Assembly: GCA_020740775.1 (NCBI GenBank)
Contig: JAHEWK010000010.1
Coordinates: 2,684,407-2,748,406 of the forward strand
From: Ilyonectria destructans
Taxonomy: Eukaryota > Ascomycota > Sordariomycetes > Hypocreales > Nectriaceae
DNA length: 64,000 nt
Direction: 5' to 3'
Positions 1 to 12,504 of the stretch are shown piece by piece (within the stretch, counting starts at the first letter, position 1; the number at the start of each line of letters is the position of its first letter). The notes beneath the pieces are model-generated. The model was not told the origin of the DNA and made no database searches. It saw only the letters and a list, made by a program, of their open reading frames with translations. The position numbers were made by a program, and so were the translations under genes.

Positions 1-1069
1 TTGGGACGGCCATCTTATTCTGAAGGGAGCGCGTATTAATACATTCAGGGCCGTTGTCAACGCCATGGTCAGTCGGACTGCCAACCCGAATAATGTCGCC
101 ATTCGCTCTCTCACTATTGTTAACTTGCCCGGGCGCCCGATTCCAGATGTCACTTGTTCAGATTTTTTCAAGAAGGCAATCAGAGATATCAGATGCCTGC
201 ACCTCCATATCACGTCTACCAATACTACGCTTTCTCATCATTATCATGACCGTTTCAACAAGGAGCTGCGGCAATTTGTAAGGAGTCTTGATATACCAAG
301 TCAAAACATACCCATACTTATCAACTTCCCAGGAACCTCATCTACAGCTGGAGCTTCTTCCACCTCTGGCTGGACAGCTTCGGGCTCTGACATTGGATTT
401 CAGAAGTAAATAGGGCATTTGCTCCGGATCCCTCGACGGCCGTGGCCTCTTGTTCCCAAACCTCGAAATATTGACATTAGGAAGCTATGCCATTGGATAT
501 CATCGTCAATTCGATTGGGTCCTTGCTCAAAAGTCGCTGAAAGCATTGCACTTAGACCGCTGCTGCATTGTTAGCCATACACGCATGGGTGATCACTCGG
601 CGGAGAAATGGGGCCTAAAGATAAATAATTGGAAGAGATAGCATCCATTTGCCTTTAGATACCCTTCCGACGAGGTGGAGATATTCACGTTTCCAGGGAC
701 ATAGGAGACGACTTTCGACGGTATTTGCTCTGAGCTTCCGAAACTTATCGACTTCCAATTTAACTGGGCCAGGGGGGTACTTACTTCTGTCGTCCGGAAG
801 CGTTTGTGACTGAGCTTTCGCCGATGCGATATATCAGGTTCGAAGAGGGGAAATACCCTAGTCCTTGGATTGATGCGGACCAGGAGGATGGCCATTCGGA
901 CTTTATGTGGCTCGGCGTTCCGGTTCCGGACGACGCTCTCTTGACGGATGATGAGGAGCGCGAGCAGGCGTCGACTTTGAATCCTGCGCGAGACAGGGAG
1001 GAGGGAGATGGTCGGGCATTGTGGGACTTGCTTTGGGTCACAGAAAGGCAACAATATTGCGGATTTTAG
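1..1069 (+). pseudogene. F-box/LRR-type fungal protein, 3' part, frame-broken relic
   Basis: The gene runs in from the left edge. Three reading-frame pieces (about 65-409, 450-641, 806-1069) together resemble the C-terminal leucine-rich-like region of the large fungal F-box protein family: a stretch with FPNLEILTLGSYAIGYHRQF then FDWVLAQKSLKALHLD near 450-560, and a later RYIRFEEGKYPSPW segment near 827-870. The pieces lie in different frames with stops between them (410, 642) and no obvious introns join them all, so I read it as decayed. If functional, such proteins select substrates for SCF ubiquitin ligases, but the F-box itself would be outside the window. The family call rests on recalled pattern similarity. 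Confidence 0.4.
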
Positions 1070-1666
1070 GATAATGGCCGAGATTCAGTCGTATTACTCA
1101 ACGGGAGTGACTGTAAGATTTTGAACGGAAGTGCGAAGAAGCTTTATAGATGCTACGGCCACAAGAAAACATTAGAATGAATAGGTTGGGGAATCAGTCA
1201 TCTTATGAGGAATTTGAGTTTAAATACCAGACAGAAGCCCAGGGTTCGAATGAGGTGAGGATTATGACAAAGACGCAAAAAGTGTGGAAGTTGCTTTCTA
1301 ATGTAACAGGATCAGGTCAGATAAGCGAGGAGGATTGCAAGAGCCCACCTCTCCAAGGCATCGAAGGATTCTATCACACACTAGTCCTCAGGCTGGTATC
1401 CAAGCGGTCCAAATTTATAATCCCGGGTCCCAAAGAAGGCCCAAGACTCCCTCTTGCTTGGAGTTGCTATAATTTTCAGAAGTTGGGCAGGGTGACGGGA
1501 ATAAGCTGAGAGTTGAGGACCCAGAAATGGGATCAACAAGATGCCTTGCTTTTTCTTTTTCCTTCTTCCAAATTTATCCAGGTGCCCCAATTCGGCATCA
1601 CAGTTTTTACCCAAAGCTATCAAGCATCTATAGCGACGGGGTAGTCTGCGTCAACTGCAAAACCTG
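1070..1666. other. Intergenic stretch, no gene recognised
   Basis: Short open frames occur on both strands (1150-1509 plus, 1381-1623 minus), but neither shows a family motif or codon pattern that convinces me. Confidence 0.4.
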
Positions 1667-3341
1667 TTAGCAGGACGGACTCCTCTGCCGGATGGACGAG
1701 CCAAATTTGATGGATACGAAAGGAATCAGCGCCATGATCAGTGTCAAGAACGCCAGAAGCGAGCATGCTCATTGAATCCCCAGATTTCTGTACATAGGCG
1801 CGGCTGCCAGCGGCAGGCAGACGGCTACGATGGACCTGGTCGTACTAGCAGCCGCTTGCGCTGATGCCAAAAATTGCTTGTATGCGTCGCCGAGATAGTT
1901 CAGCATGGCCATAAAGATAATGAGGTAGCCAGTGCCAAACAGCAGTCCGGATAACGCAGGTACAGCGGGGTGGATGGACGGATATGACGTCCAACCAAGC
2001 CAGAATAAAGACGTGACAACTCTGTGCAGTTTTTAGTTATTTGGCCAAGTGGAATCACCCTCGAGTTGGAAAATGCACAATGGACCTCCACCACATGCTA
2101 GTGGAAGACGACGGTACTCGTTGCTGTTGCCCCATGCGGATCCTGCTCCCAGAGCCTTCGCGTGGTGAGAGCTATACCAGAGAAAAAGGCGCAAAGCAAC
2201 CACAGATCCGGCGGCGACTAGAGGCTGGTTAGAACGGCTCGGTTATCACGCGGGCTTGCTCACTAGGTAAAAGAGTCAGGCCGACCTTACCAGGAGACAG
2301 TCCGTAGACACCTATTTACATTAGTTTCCCGGTCTAGAGTGTTAACTGTGGGCGTATGCTGACTCACCCTGGAAAATGATGGGATATACTTAGAAGAAAA
2401 GATACAAAGTCGCGTAGAATAGTACGAGGTATAAAGATGTAAACAAAACGAGGGGCTCCTGGAAAATCATTTTGAAAGGCCTTAAGAAGACGACCTTAAG
2501 TTCATCCAAGAGACAACTTTTGTTTCCTCGAGTTAGTACTTCAACCTCTTCGGACCCTCGGGCCTCTCCGTCTTTCATCAACCGCCTTTTGATGACGGGG
2601 ACATACATCTCCGGAACCGCAAGTATCACAGGCAAGCAGGCAACGGCAATACCCAAGCCTATCCAGAAGGTCAAACACCATAAAATATTGGACGCATATC
2701 CCGAGATGATAGGGCCAAAGGGAGGCATCATCGACGTCGAGCACATAAAGTAAGCCATGGCTCTCCCCCGCGGGCCCGGATCGTCATAGATGTCGGCATA
2801 CAGCGGGCCAACAACGGCATTGGGCGCCCCGGCCGCGATGCCGCACAGCAGACGGAACAGCAGCAAGACGGCAAACGTCGGGCTGAGGGCGCAGCACATT
2901 GTGCTGACGGTGTAGCCGAGATACGTGCCGATGAGCACCGGGCGGCGGCCGACGTGCTCGCTAAGCGGACCGAAGAGCAGCGGGCCGATGGCGAAGCCCA
3001 CGAGGTAGATGGAGTTGAGCAGGACGAGCAGCGTTGGGTTGGCGACGTTGAGGTCTTGAGCGATGGCGGACGTTGCGCCAGAGGGGAGGGATGAGCCTAG
3101 GCCACTGTTGATGATGGTGGCTATGCCGACGGCTACAACGAGTCGTTTCTTACGCTATAGTGAGAGTATGTTGGTGTATAATCCATTCGATACAAGCAAT
3201 CCGTTGAGTTGAACTTACAATAGAAAGTTTGACAGGGTTGTTCGAGTCCGGCACATCAAGGGCACCCGTAGCCCACAGACTGGAGCGCGTAGTCGCCATC
3301 TGGTCCAGACAGCTCCAACGAAGTTTCAATCGCCTTGCCAC
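1667..3341 (-). pseudogene. DHA1-type MFS drug/polyamine transporter, two nonsense codons
   Basis: Read on the minus strand. Exon 1 (from about 3341) ends in VPDSNNPVKLSI and joins in frame, across a GTAAGT...CTATAG intron near 3157-3219, to RKKRLVVAVGIATIINSG. The next part carries the MFS motif-A-like loop GPLSEHVGRRPV and the LLLFRLLCGIAAGAPNAVVG helix. After further plausible introns the C-terminal half follows: SNEYRRLPLACGGGPL, then LIIFMAMLNYLGDAYKQF, then a final FGSSIRQRSPSC with TAA at 1667-1669. Two in-frame stops interrupt it: TAA at 2390-2392, in the LYLFF*VYPIIFQG segment where the family usually has an acidic residue, and TGA at 1769-1771, in NLGIQ*ACSLLAF where Trp is expected. 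The family is 12-14-helix plasma-membrane H+ antiporters. With both stops real it cannot make a full transporter. Confidence 0.7.
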
Positions 3342-3989
3342 AGATCAATGATTTCCTTCAAGTAACTGAGAGTCTGTCCGCCCGATTCGGAATATCTCGT
3401 CATGGGCAAAAGACAAAACCAGTCATAAGAAGAGCGAGATCGGCGACACCCTAAGCAGAACATTTCCACAGCTATAAAACTGGGGCTGTTTGATTCCGAG
3501 GGGAGGGTGAAGGGCATAGGGCGTAAAGAAGCGCAGCATGACCAATCACCATGTAGTCAAATGCAAGCCTTAGTTAAGTTACCCTACATCTACGTGGAAC
3601 ACAGCATCGGAAAGTATGTAGCTTCTTAGTCTTCTCTGCTCTACTGGCATTACAGCCAGGCTTCTTACTCTGGGAAATATCTCTGAAGTTCGATTGTAAA
3701 TCACCGTCATTAGGATTGCCCACTTTCCGTTTTTCACTACATCTACCGATATATCCATGAGGCATAATCTTTGTCATTTCCACGCAAACGTCGGCTAGAG
3801 CCAGTAAGCTACATTTGGCGTAGCGACTTTGAAATCTCTAATAATTGGGTTCAGGGTTCCGATTACTCTATCAACTCCACGAATTGCGTATATAGAGTGG
3901 AGGTGTAGGTCCACCAATCCGAGCGCGTGGAGTGTAGTAGATTGATTAATATAAGGGTCAAATGGAGTGTATGTACACCGTGGAGATAG
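3342..3989. other. Intergenic stretch, no gene recognised
   Basis: Ordinary base composition with short frames on the minus strand only; none shows a recognisable motif. AT content rises sharply from about 3990. Confidence 0.4.
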
Positions 3990-6900
3990 CGATGCTATTC
4001 TAGAATAAGAAAAGGATAAAGGCTGAAATTGTATAGTATTAGTATTACAGCTTTATTTTCTGGAGGTTGATATAACTCTACTAATTACAACTGTACTTCT
4101 TATTCAGCTATATAACTATATACTGCTTTTATTGTAAACCTTGCTGTCGTCCTTCTTATTGCTGTTGCCTGCAGTAATAAGTTATGAATATTCTTTTTCT
4201 TTATATAAGGGTAAAAATAATAGGTCCAGCTTGTTAATTAGCTCTGCCCTCAGCTAACTCTATAATACTTAGGCTATTAAGATAGTAAGTGAGGGCGGGG
4301 ACAGAGGACACTAAGAACACACAACCCACCCAGAGGCAGAGCTGTGATGACCGTAATAGTGTTGTGACGGAAAGGGTAGGTAGGGTCGGGATCAAAATCT
4401 GGATAAATAGCTTAATTGAGCAAAAAATGACGAATCTTTCAGCTGATACCATTTGATCAAATGGATCTCTGAGGGGTCTCAAAAGAATAGGCCAAAAGAC
4501 TGTTAATTAAATGAGATGATAAGATGATGCTTGCTAATAGACCTTATACGAGGTCTCCCAATTTATGGCCCCAATGGGTCAAGCCACTGGTCCCTATCCG
4601 GTACGGTATTTCCTGTTAAAGAAAGCTGTCAATCTTAGCCCTAGTCGCGGCAAGGATCTGATCAAATGACCTAATTCCCCAAAAGACCGGAAAACCCCGA
4701 CTCAATAGTATATACGTCCAGTCTGTTTCTATATAGTATCACTATACACCCTGCCCTAGAAAAGAAGTACTTATACTCTACTGATATTAACTATATTGTA
4801 AGAAAATCGTGGGCTATTTAGAAGAGGTATAAATATTAGAGTCTCTTCTCCTGCTAGTATATAATTAGATAGATAACTATACAGTCTGTCTTTTCTCTTA
4901 TCTATTACTATATTTTATATTTATTGTTAAACTTAAAGGTATTATTATTATTGCTGGAGTCTTATAATATAGAATGCTTTCTGCTGCTCTTACTACATTC
5001 CTAGAAGCTATTAAGATAGAGCTGCTATCTCTTTAGAGGTAGCTCTTTAAAAGAGTCCCTTTCTGGCATATATCAGTATCAACTTATCTTTATAGTTATA
5101 ATACTTATAATTCTATACTTTCTAAACCTTCCTTTTAGTATTATTTACCTAACTGAGCTATAATTTCTACTGCTTTCTAAACTACTCTAATAGAAAGCTA
5201 AATAGAGTATTAGTACAGTATAATATATAGAAGTCTTATCTAATATATTATAATAACTATCTAGCTTTATCTATATATTATTAATACTAACCTTAAAGTA
5301 TTCTAGATTAAGAAAACTCTATACTATAATCTTTCTATCTTCTAATTTATTTAATAGAAACTTAAACCTCTAGATTATATTCTATATATTACTATATAAG
5401 CTAGTAAAGCTATACTTTCTCTTTCTTATAATACTATTACCTTTTAGGACTTTAATTATATTCTTATAGAATTTCAGGAAGGTATAGATATATTGGAGTG
5501 CCTTTTAGTCTCAGCTGGTAAGGAGGTTCTTAGCCTGATAAATTTGCAGCAATATAGCTAACTTCTTAAGCTAATATATACACCCCAAGATACTCTTTCT
5601 GCAAACTGCACACTATACCTAACAATAAGGATATTAAGATAATTATAGAGATCTAAGGTGCATTGAATTATATAGTATTAAGAGAGCTACTATATATTAT
5701 TGTTAACTACTATAAGAGAGGCTTCTAATTGAAATTTTAAGGTATTAGAGATTTTATAATATCAGCTAGTTAAATATCCTAAAGAAAGTTTATCAGTTTA
5801 TTACTTTTATAGATATTAACTACAATATTATATAACTTACTAATAGAATCCTATTATCTCTATAGATCCCACTCTACCTGAGATAGTACTTCTATACTAA
5901 AGAGCTACTCTTTAAAAGCCTTAGAATTCTTTTTAAATAGTAAGATCTTAATAGAGAGATTAAGAATATAGCTAAAGTAATACCTTTATCTAGAGGGTTT
6001 ATTAAAGTTATATATATTGCTAATTATATATATTGCTATATTATTATTATTAGTATTATCCAGAGTGAAATATCTAACCTTCTATATAAGCTTATATTTA
6101 TTAATTAATATAATAACCTTATCTGTAATATTATTATCAGTATAGTATATTATTAATTTTAAAAGGCTTAGAACTACTTTATAAGATTAATTCTTAATAT
6201 TATAAAAGAAGTAATATATACTAAATAGAGACTTTCTGTTATTAAACTGCTATCTATTAAAAGAAAAGTATATAAAATCTAGTAATATATATATTCTTAT
6301 AGTAACTTTCTCAAAAGAAAGCTTAAATTAGAAGGTAATTCTTAAATATATAGAATTAGTAGAGATAAATACTTTCTGTACCTTAATAAATAGATTAAGG
6401 TATAAAAATATAGCCTAAAGTTTATTATCTTTAATAACTTTAAAGAACTAATTGGATATAATAACTTACTCTAGTAGAAGGTACTAAAATTAGCTTTAGT
6501 TAAAATATTTAATATATATATTAGTGATATATACGTCAGTGCCTTAAAGACCCTAATATCCTGTGTAACTTATAACTGAGGCACAGGTGGACCTTTTAGT
6601 GTAACAGCTTAAAGCCTACCTCTTTTTTTCTGTATTAATCAGCTAGTAACTGCTTCTATAGTTATATAATATCTAGACTTAGTTTAGTGATAATAGTAGT
6701 AACTACTAGCTATTAACTATTATACTTAGAATATATTTACTTCTGTAACTTTATTTTATCTTTAGATACTGAAATATAATAGCTTTTAAATAGATAATCT
6801 ATAGTATTTTATAGTTCCTTTTAGGCTATACTCTTTAGCTTAAGGTTATTCTATATAATATACTGGTAATAAACCTAGATATACTTTTTTATATTCTAAA

Positions 6901-8100
6901 TATATTATACTTATAGTCCCACGCCTAAAAGAGGGTATTCTTAACCTTCTCCATTTAGATATACCTATAGAAATAGCAGAATAGATATTTATAATAGATA
7001 GCTTTGTCAGGAGACTTTATAGGCCTAGATATTATTAAAGAAAAAGGCAGTATAGAAGATTAGAAGATATTAGTTAATACAGAGAGCAATAGCAATAGAG
7101 GTAGTAATTTAGAGGTAGAGAAGATATTAAATATTATAATAGTCTTTTTCAGGGAGTCAGAAATAGCTATTTTAAAAGGTTAATATAATAGACTTATAGG
7201 AGATATTATGTGGTATGCAGAAAAGTTATATGCAGGCAAGATTTCTAGGCGCTTTTTGGAAGCTATATATCTCTGATATTTGTTAATAGTAGGGATGTAG
7301 CAGTAGTGGCAGTAGTGGGATCCAACCCCCTCTAAAACACTAAAATATAGCTCAATATCAACCTTTCGAAAGGCTGGGAATAGCCTCACTTCTGGGCAAA
7401 AACTCGAGCCTAAATACACCTAGATATATTAATTACATCAATAGAGGCCTGAAATTGAGTGTATTAACGTATAAAATTATTCCAGTGGAGTGTACGTAGA
7501 TATATATGTAGCGTACACCTATATCAATAAGTATATCTAGTGTAATAGATCGGGACCCTGATAGTAACATTAGGATAGTAGTAATATGATTCCTTTTTGT
7601 AAATTTAACTGCCTTCCTCAGTAGGTACACTATAGAAAATAAATTTGGGTTTAAGTCTGTGAATTCTATCTGCAAAAATATACAATACTAAGGTTACTTA
7701 TTTTTTATTCTATCTACTGCAGTCAGTATAGCTAGAAATATTCTTTAAACCCTATATCTCCTATATTAATTCATTAAGAAATTCAAAAGGTATTAGGGTC
7801 TTGGTGAGGTTAAGTATAAGGTATTCACGGAATTATCTTTTTAGCGAGTATAATATTACTATAAAGGCACAATATTGGGATCTAACTGATATAATATATC
7901 TGATGAATTATAAGAACTTATTCACTATATTGATATAGTCTTCTGAGCGTTTAGTTGACTGCTTCGTAATCCGACGCTTTACGATATTGTGACGCCGGAG
8001 AAAGCTGCGATACCAACGAATAGAGAATATAAATTAGTTGGGAAAATTCGGGTATAATTCGGATATAATTCCTTAAAAATTAACCGTAACTTCATATAGA
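3990..8100. repeat. RIP-like AT-rich block, decayed repeat of unknown class
   Basis: About 4 kb very rich in A and T, dense in TATA, TTAATA and TAGTA words, with stop codons in all frames and almost no ORF above 60 codons (only 4234-4482, 7180-7419 and 7433-7675, all minus and motif-free). This is the usual result of C-to-T mutation of duplicated DNA by RIP. Reading through stops in 5900-6600 gives long stretches that look protein-like, suggesting a former transposon ORF, but I could not assign a superfamily. No terminal repeats were found. Confidence 0.6.
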
Positions 8101-10881
8101 ACCACAAGGTCGTCACAACCTTAGATTTTAACCTGCACTCTCGGAATAGCTTATACAGCTCTCCCTCAAGCCCTGGCTATTAAGGGGCATAACTATGGGT
8201 TCTATCTTCAACATGAGACTTACTGTAAGCTACCTTCTATCCATAGATCGTATGATGCGGTATTTTAAAGTAAGCTTTAGCATCTCTTGCCGTAGGCGTA
8301 ACCAATATACCTCGGACTAAGAGACGATAATAAATTAGCTATATAACGACTTCCTCTTTTTTCCTCTTTATATATAAGCATTACTGATGCAGAGCCGGCT
8401 TTGTGACCTTATACTGACGATTCTTAAGCGGCGTTAGCTTGGGACTACGCTTCTTGGGCCTGGCTAAGATATCCTAAGATGAGATATTAGGATTAATCTC
8501 TTGAAGGGGCGGCATTATGCGAAAAAAAAAACGGCTTAATTTGAGCTTAAATTGAGGAAGAATATCAGGAAATATAAAGTGTGGGAATTATCCCAATGGA
8601 GACCGTACAACTTTTTGATATTCTATCCCTCAGTTCTAGCCCTCACACTAATCGTATGAGGAATAGATCTGCATTACAGTAGGGTGCTAAGTCTTTTAGT
8701 CTCACGCTACTTGGGCGAGATAACTGAGTTTTTACGGTACTGTTCACCCTCCGGCCGGCGACGACTCTCACCTCCTCGCGGTGCCGGCTGGGAACCTGGG
8801 AATGCCTTTTGCCTCCGAGGCATTTGCAGAGCTAAGAAGAGTCATCACCAACCAGCACTTGTCCGCTGGTTTGGGCGGTGGTTGCACAATAGGGCTCAAG
8901 AGCCCTACCCTCCACAAACAATAAGGGAATACTTTAAAAACCACCCGAAATGCAACTGCAAAATCGAGCCTACAAACGATAAACATATAGGTCGTAGAAG
9001 AGGACACCCTTAGGGTACTTCTGGGCTGCTCTATTGTAAGGACATCAAGACGCACCAGATAAGCAACAGGAAGTATAAATAGTTACGGCGAAAATAAACA
9101 AAAAGGAACGGCACTCTTAAACCTGCATAGAGAACGATAAGGCACTTTGGTTAGTAGGAGGGGCGATATTGCGTTGCTCGGCTGTTCTGGGTACAGAGAG
9201 GTTACAAGTGGACAAACTCCTGCGAGATACAGTCGGCCTTATAAGAGAGATCTTATAAGGTAGCGCGAAATAGAACTGATAATCTGAGGGGCGCGGTATA
9301 TAATAGAAGCAATAGAAGGCTAGATGGGCGGACTGCAGTTACGACACTTTCGATATAGCCCAAGAGGATGGACGCATATATCGGTCTACCGAGAGGATAG
9401 GATCCTAAAGATAGCCATTAAGGATAGGGCTTTAGGTTGGCTGTAGAGGTGGGCTTAAGGAGTAAATTGGTATTAACTTGCAAACCGGCAGTATTCTGCA
9501 TAAGGAGCGGAATAGGATCTAAGGGGATATAAGGTAGAGGGTCTATATAGGTAGATATACTATGCCTCTACTAGTTATTTTCTCTGAAAATATAAATCAA
9601 TACTTATATTGCAGTATACCGAGATATAAAGAGGAAATATCTCATTCTTCCTGGAAGGAAAGTCACCTTCAGACGATATAAAATGGGCGCCAAATATAGA
9701 AGCAGTCTGTATAACTATACGATTTGAGATAGCCACAGGGCGACTGGACAACACACAACATTAAAGATAGATTGCAAAACCTCACCTACCCTTTCTTACT
9801 AACCCACCCTATATCAAACACCTCGTGCCATGGACAGCAGGCACCGCCTTAGCTGCTGTAGATAGGACTCTGAACACTTGGAGAATAGCCTTTAAGTTTG
9901 CTTGCTAATAATACAAACCCCACCAGACCCGCCGAAAGATTGAAAAAGGAGAAGTAAAAGCAGAAATTGGACGCTGTATGGGCTTTTACAAGATTATAAC
10001 AAAGCTTAGGAAACGGAAATATACAATAGCAACTAGTGCCCTATTGGTTATAAGCCACCGGGCAAAATAAATTGTGTGTGTGTGTTCCCCCTCCTCAACC
10101 GTGCTCATATAAGCAACGGTGAACATCCCAGCCTTACAGGGACAGTCTGGCTAGAATTTGTCAGGAGTTCTTACGGAGCAAGGCGCAACAGCTGATAGCT
10201 CCTTTATTCGAGGCGGGCTATGGCTCACAGGACTTAACAACTACAACATCAATGGAGCCAATTTGCAAACACTTGACAGATAACTTGAAGAGGACATTGG
10301 GATGAGCGCAGGCTTGCCTGTTTGACGAGTATTGACCGAGAAAATAGGAGCCAGAATCTCGGCAGGCTTTTATTATCCTGATCTTAAGTCTTTAGCAGTG
10401 CTTAAACCAGACACCCACGATACATGGAGAAGCGAGGTACGAGTAAGGTGTACGAGTAAGGCAATCAACGTTTTCGACTACCTAGGTGGCGGACTAAGAC
10501 TAGATATGAGAAAGATCCTGCCCAAAAGCCTCTTAACACGTAACAATCTTCATTCCAAAGCCTTTTTGTCTCCCCCACCATTTTTGGTTCACCTTTTCTT
10601 CATTTTCCCCTTCCATTCACATAAAGTCGTGTTGCAAGTGCCAACTCTTCCACGTTGATAAAGACCGCGATTTTCATTGTCTCGGCGATAAATCTCAGTC
10701 CCCATTTACCTCGCTGGCCGCACTCACCTGCCCACCTTCCAATATTCACCAGCAGCTGCATCAGCCTTACTAAATGAACGAACCATGTTATCACACAAAG
10801 ACGGTAATCAAACATGGGAGAGAGCCGATCATAGAAGTTTGATATAAGTGTGCGACTGTTGGCTTAAAAGTCATGGGTGAC
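8101..10881. other. Mixed intergenic DNA, no gene assigned
   Basis: Composition returns gradually to normal. Open frames at 8684-9013 (plus, 109 codons), 8768-9055 (minus) and 10332-10658 (plus) overlap or stand alone and lack known motifs. A short (GT)n run lies at about 10073-10084. The segment may be old transposon debris, but I see no terminal repeats or catalytic motifs. Confidence 0.35.
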
Positions 10882-12504
10882 TTATTTCGCAACACCCATG
10901 TAGGAGAAACAGTGCTTGAATGCCTCTGTCTCCATGGCGAAGAGGCCACCGTGGTCAAGCAAGGAAGCTGGGTGCCACAACTGAGGGTCAAGGCGCTCAA
11001 GCAGCCCGGGATAGCTGTTCAGCCCAATTGGCTCAGTGACGCCCCATGGGTTGCGGAGAACGACGTATTGCTTGTCCCCAAGAATGGTGTAGCCAAGAAT
11101 GGAGTATGTATGATTGGCAACGATATTGCTGCCCCTAAAGTTGTTTCCATTGGCGTAGGTCCAGGCCGCCATCGGATTGATAGTCTTGAAGTTGACGCAG
11201 TTGGAGCGGACGAGTCCCAAGAGGTCGTGGGCATAATGGTTCTCAGTTCTGAAATAGTGATGTTCCCGGCTATTTATCTGTGCCATGGCCTTGATGGGAT
11301 CACCAGAATGCGTCTGGGTAATGTCAGGCTGCTCCGAGGAGCTGCCAGTGATCCACTTAGCGAATGCCTTCTCGTACAGCGCAGGCCAAATGTCAGCACC
11401 ATCGCTGGAGCGGCAATATACAGGCATATTGTTGGAGTTGTTGATGGGGATCTCATAGTCGACTTCCACACTCTCAGTGCGGGCGTTGTTGTCACCGCCC
11501 TTGTTATGGAATTTGATGGAGAGGCGCTTCTTCTCGTTCTTCTCCTGGTGAACGCGAGTAGCGCGGTTGATGGTGTGAGGATCGGCCCAGAAAACCGAGA
11601 ATAGCGCGGCAATCAGCCAGCTGTTGCTGGCGCAGCCTTGAGTCGGATCATCGAAGTTGTGCATGGTCTCGCGCCGCTCGCCGATCTGGAACATGGTGAG
11701 GTCGCCAATGAGACGCTTGTTGACGGTTTGGAAGAAGTAGTCATACATGCCGCGCCACGAGCTGTTCAGCGGTGTCCAGTGTCCCTTTTGCATTCTGAAC
11801 GGGCTGACGAGTTCGTTGACAGACATGGTCACCTCGCGGTTGGACACCGTCTTGCCCAAAGAGTGAGCATGAAGACCCAAGTGGAGCTTGCCATTCTGCA
11901 TGCGGGCCCTCTTAACATGAGTTTTGCCCAGATCCTTCAATCCGATCCTCTCGAAGTCATCAAGCTTCCTGACCTCCGACAAATCGGGAGTCATGAGATC
12001 GCGCTCATTCAAGATCCTCATGTCTTTCTCAGACAGCTTCTCGACCTTCCTGTCCTTTTCGTTAAGTCTCAGTCCGGTGAAAAGCACTGGGTCATGCTTC
12101 ATGTCGAAAAGCTCATCATAGTCCGTCTGCAGAACATTGGAGATGATCTGGGCCGACTTCGTCGAATAGGTGTCAATGTTTCGGCCGAGAAGCGCCTCGA
12201 CCAGTGCGTATGGGTTTACAGCACCGACTCTGACATCCTTGGGTGGCGAGTCAGGGCGAATATTCCCACCACCTAAGGAGACTCGGGGCTCGAGTCTCAT
12301 GTCGGGGTCATCGTATCCAGATTGGAGGCTATCGGAACCAGCAGATCCCTGCTTTTCAATCTTCTGCCCCAAAATTGCTTCAACCAGGGCGTACGTGTTG
12401 ATGGAAAGGACTCTTCCGTCCTGGGAAGAGGAATCAGGAGTGGAGAACCGAATGTCACCCATGTTGTAGTGAAGTATTGTAAGTTGATTAGAGGAAATGG
12501 TCAA
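10882..12504 (-). CDS. Calpain-fold (peptidase C2-like) protein, Ser at nucleophile position
   Basis: Single-exon, 540 residues; an alternative start is the Met at 12462 (MGDIRFS). The C-terminal half has the layout of the calpain protease core. QGCASNSWLIAAL (about residues 289-301) matches the family's QGxxGDCWFLAAL block, ANHTYSILGY supplies the usual His (about 465), and VVLRNPWG the Asn (about 485). In that alignment the nucleophile is Ser295 (AGC at 11620-11622), not Cys; the only nearby Cys is four residues earlier. The N-terminal third has two copies of a short repeat, INTYALVEAILGQKI and VNPYALVEALLGRNI, about 50 residues apart. No signal peptide or membrane segment is evident. Classical calpains are intracellular Ca-dependent cysteine proteases; this one may be a pseudoprotease. 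The long open frames on the opposite strand are shadows. Confidence 0.75.
   Translation of the reverse strand: MTISSNQLTILHYNMGDIRFSTPDSSSQDGRVLSINTYALVEAILGQKIEKQGSAGSDSLQSGYDDPDMRLEPRVSLGGGNIRPDSPPKDVRVGAVNPYALVEALLGRNIDTYSTKSAQIISNVLQTDYDELFDMKHDPVLFTGLRLNEKDRKVEKLSEKDMRILNERDLMTPDLSEVRKLDDFERIGLKDLGKTHVKRARMQNGKLHLGLHAHSLGKTVSNREVTMSVNELVSPFRMQKGHWTPLNSSWRGMYDYFFQTVNKRLIGDLTMFQIGERRETMHNFDDPTQGCASNSWLIAALFSVFWADPHTINRATRVHQEKNEKKRLSIKFHNKGGDNNARTESVEVDYEIPINNSNNMPVYCRSSDGADIWPALYEKAFAKWITGSSSEQPDITQTHSGDPIKAMAQINSREHHYFRTENHYAHDLLGLVRSNCVNFKTINPMAAWTYANGNNFRGSNIVANHTYSILGYTILGDKQYVVLRNPWGVTEPIGLNSYPGLLERLDPQLWHPASLLDHGGLFAMETEAFKHCFSYMGVAK

Noticed and set aside
3990..8100. Centromere-like AT-rich region
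   Set aside because: Only 4 kb long, near a chromosome end, with transposon-like protein traces; RIP is the simpler explanation.
8684..9055. Overlapping plus and minus frames of about 100 codons
   Set aside because: Neither shows a motif or fits a neighbour; listed only as part of an unassigned region.
10873..12276. Long plus-strand frames (243 and 212 codons)
   Set aside because: They are antisense to the calpain-like gene and have no family motif; shadow frames of a GC-rich coding region.
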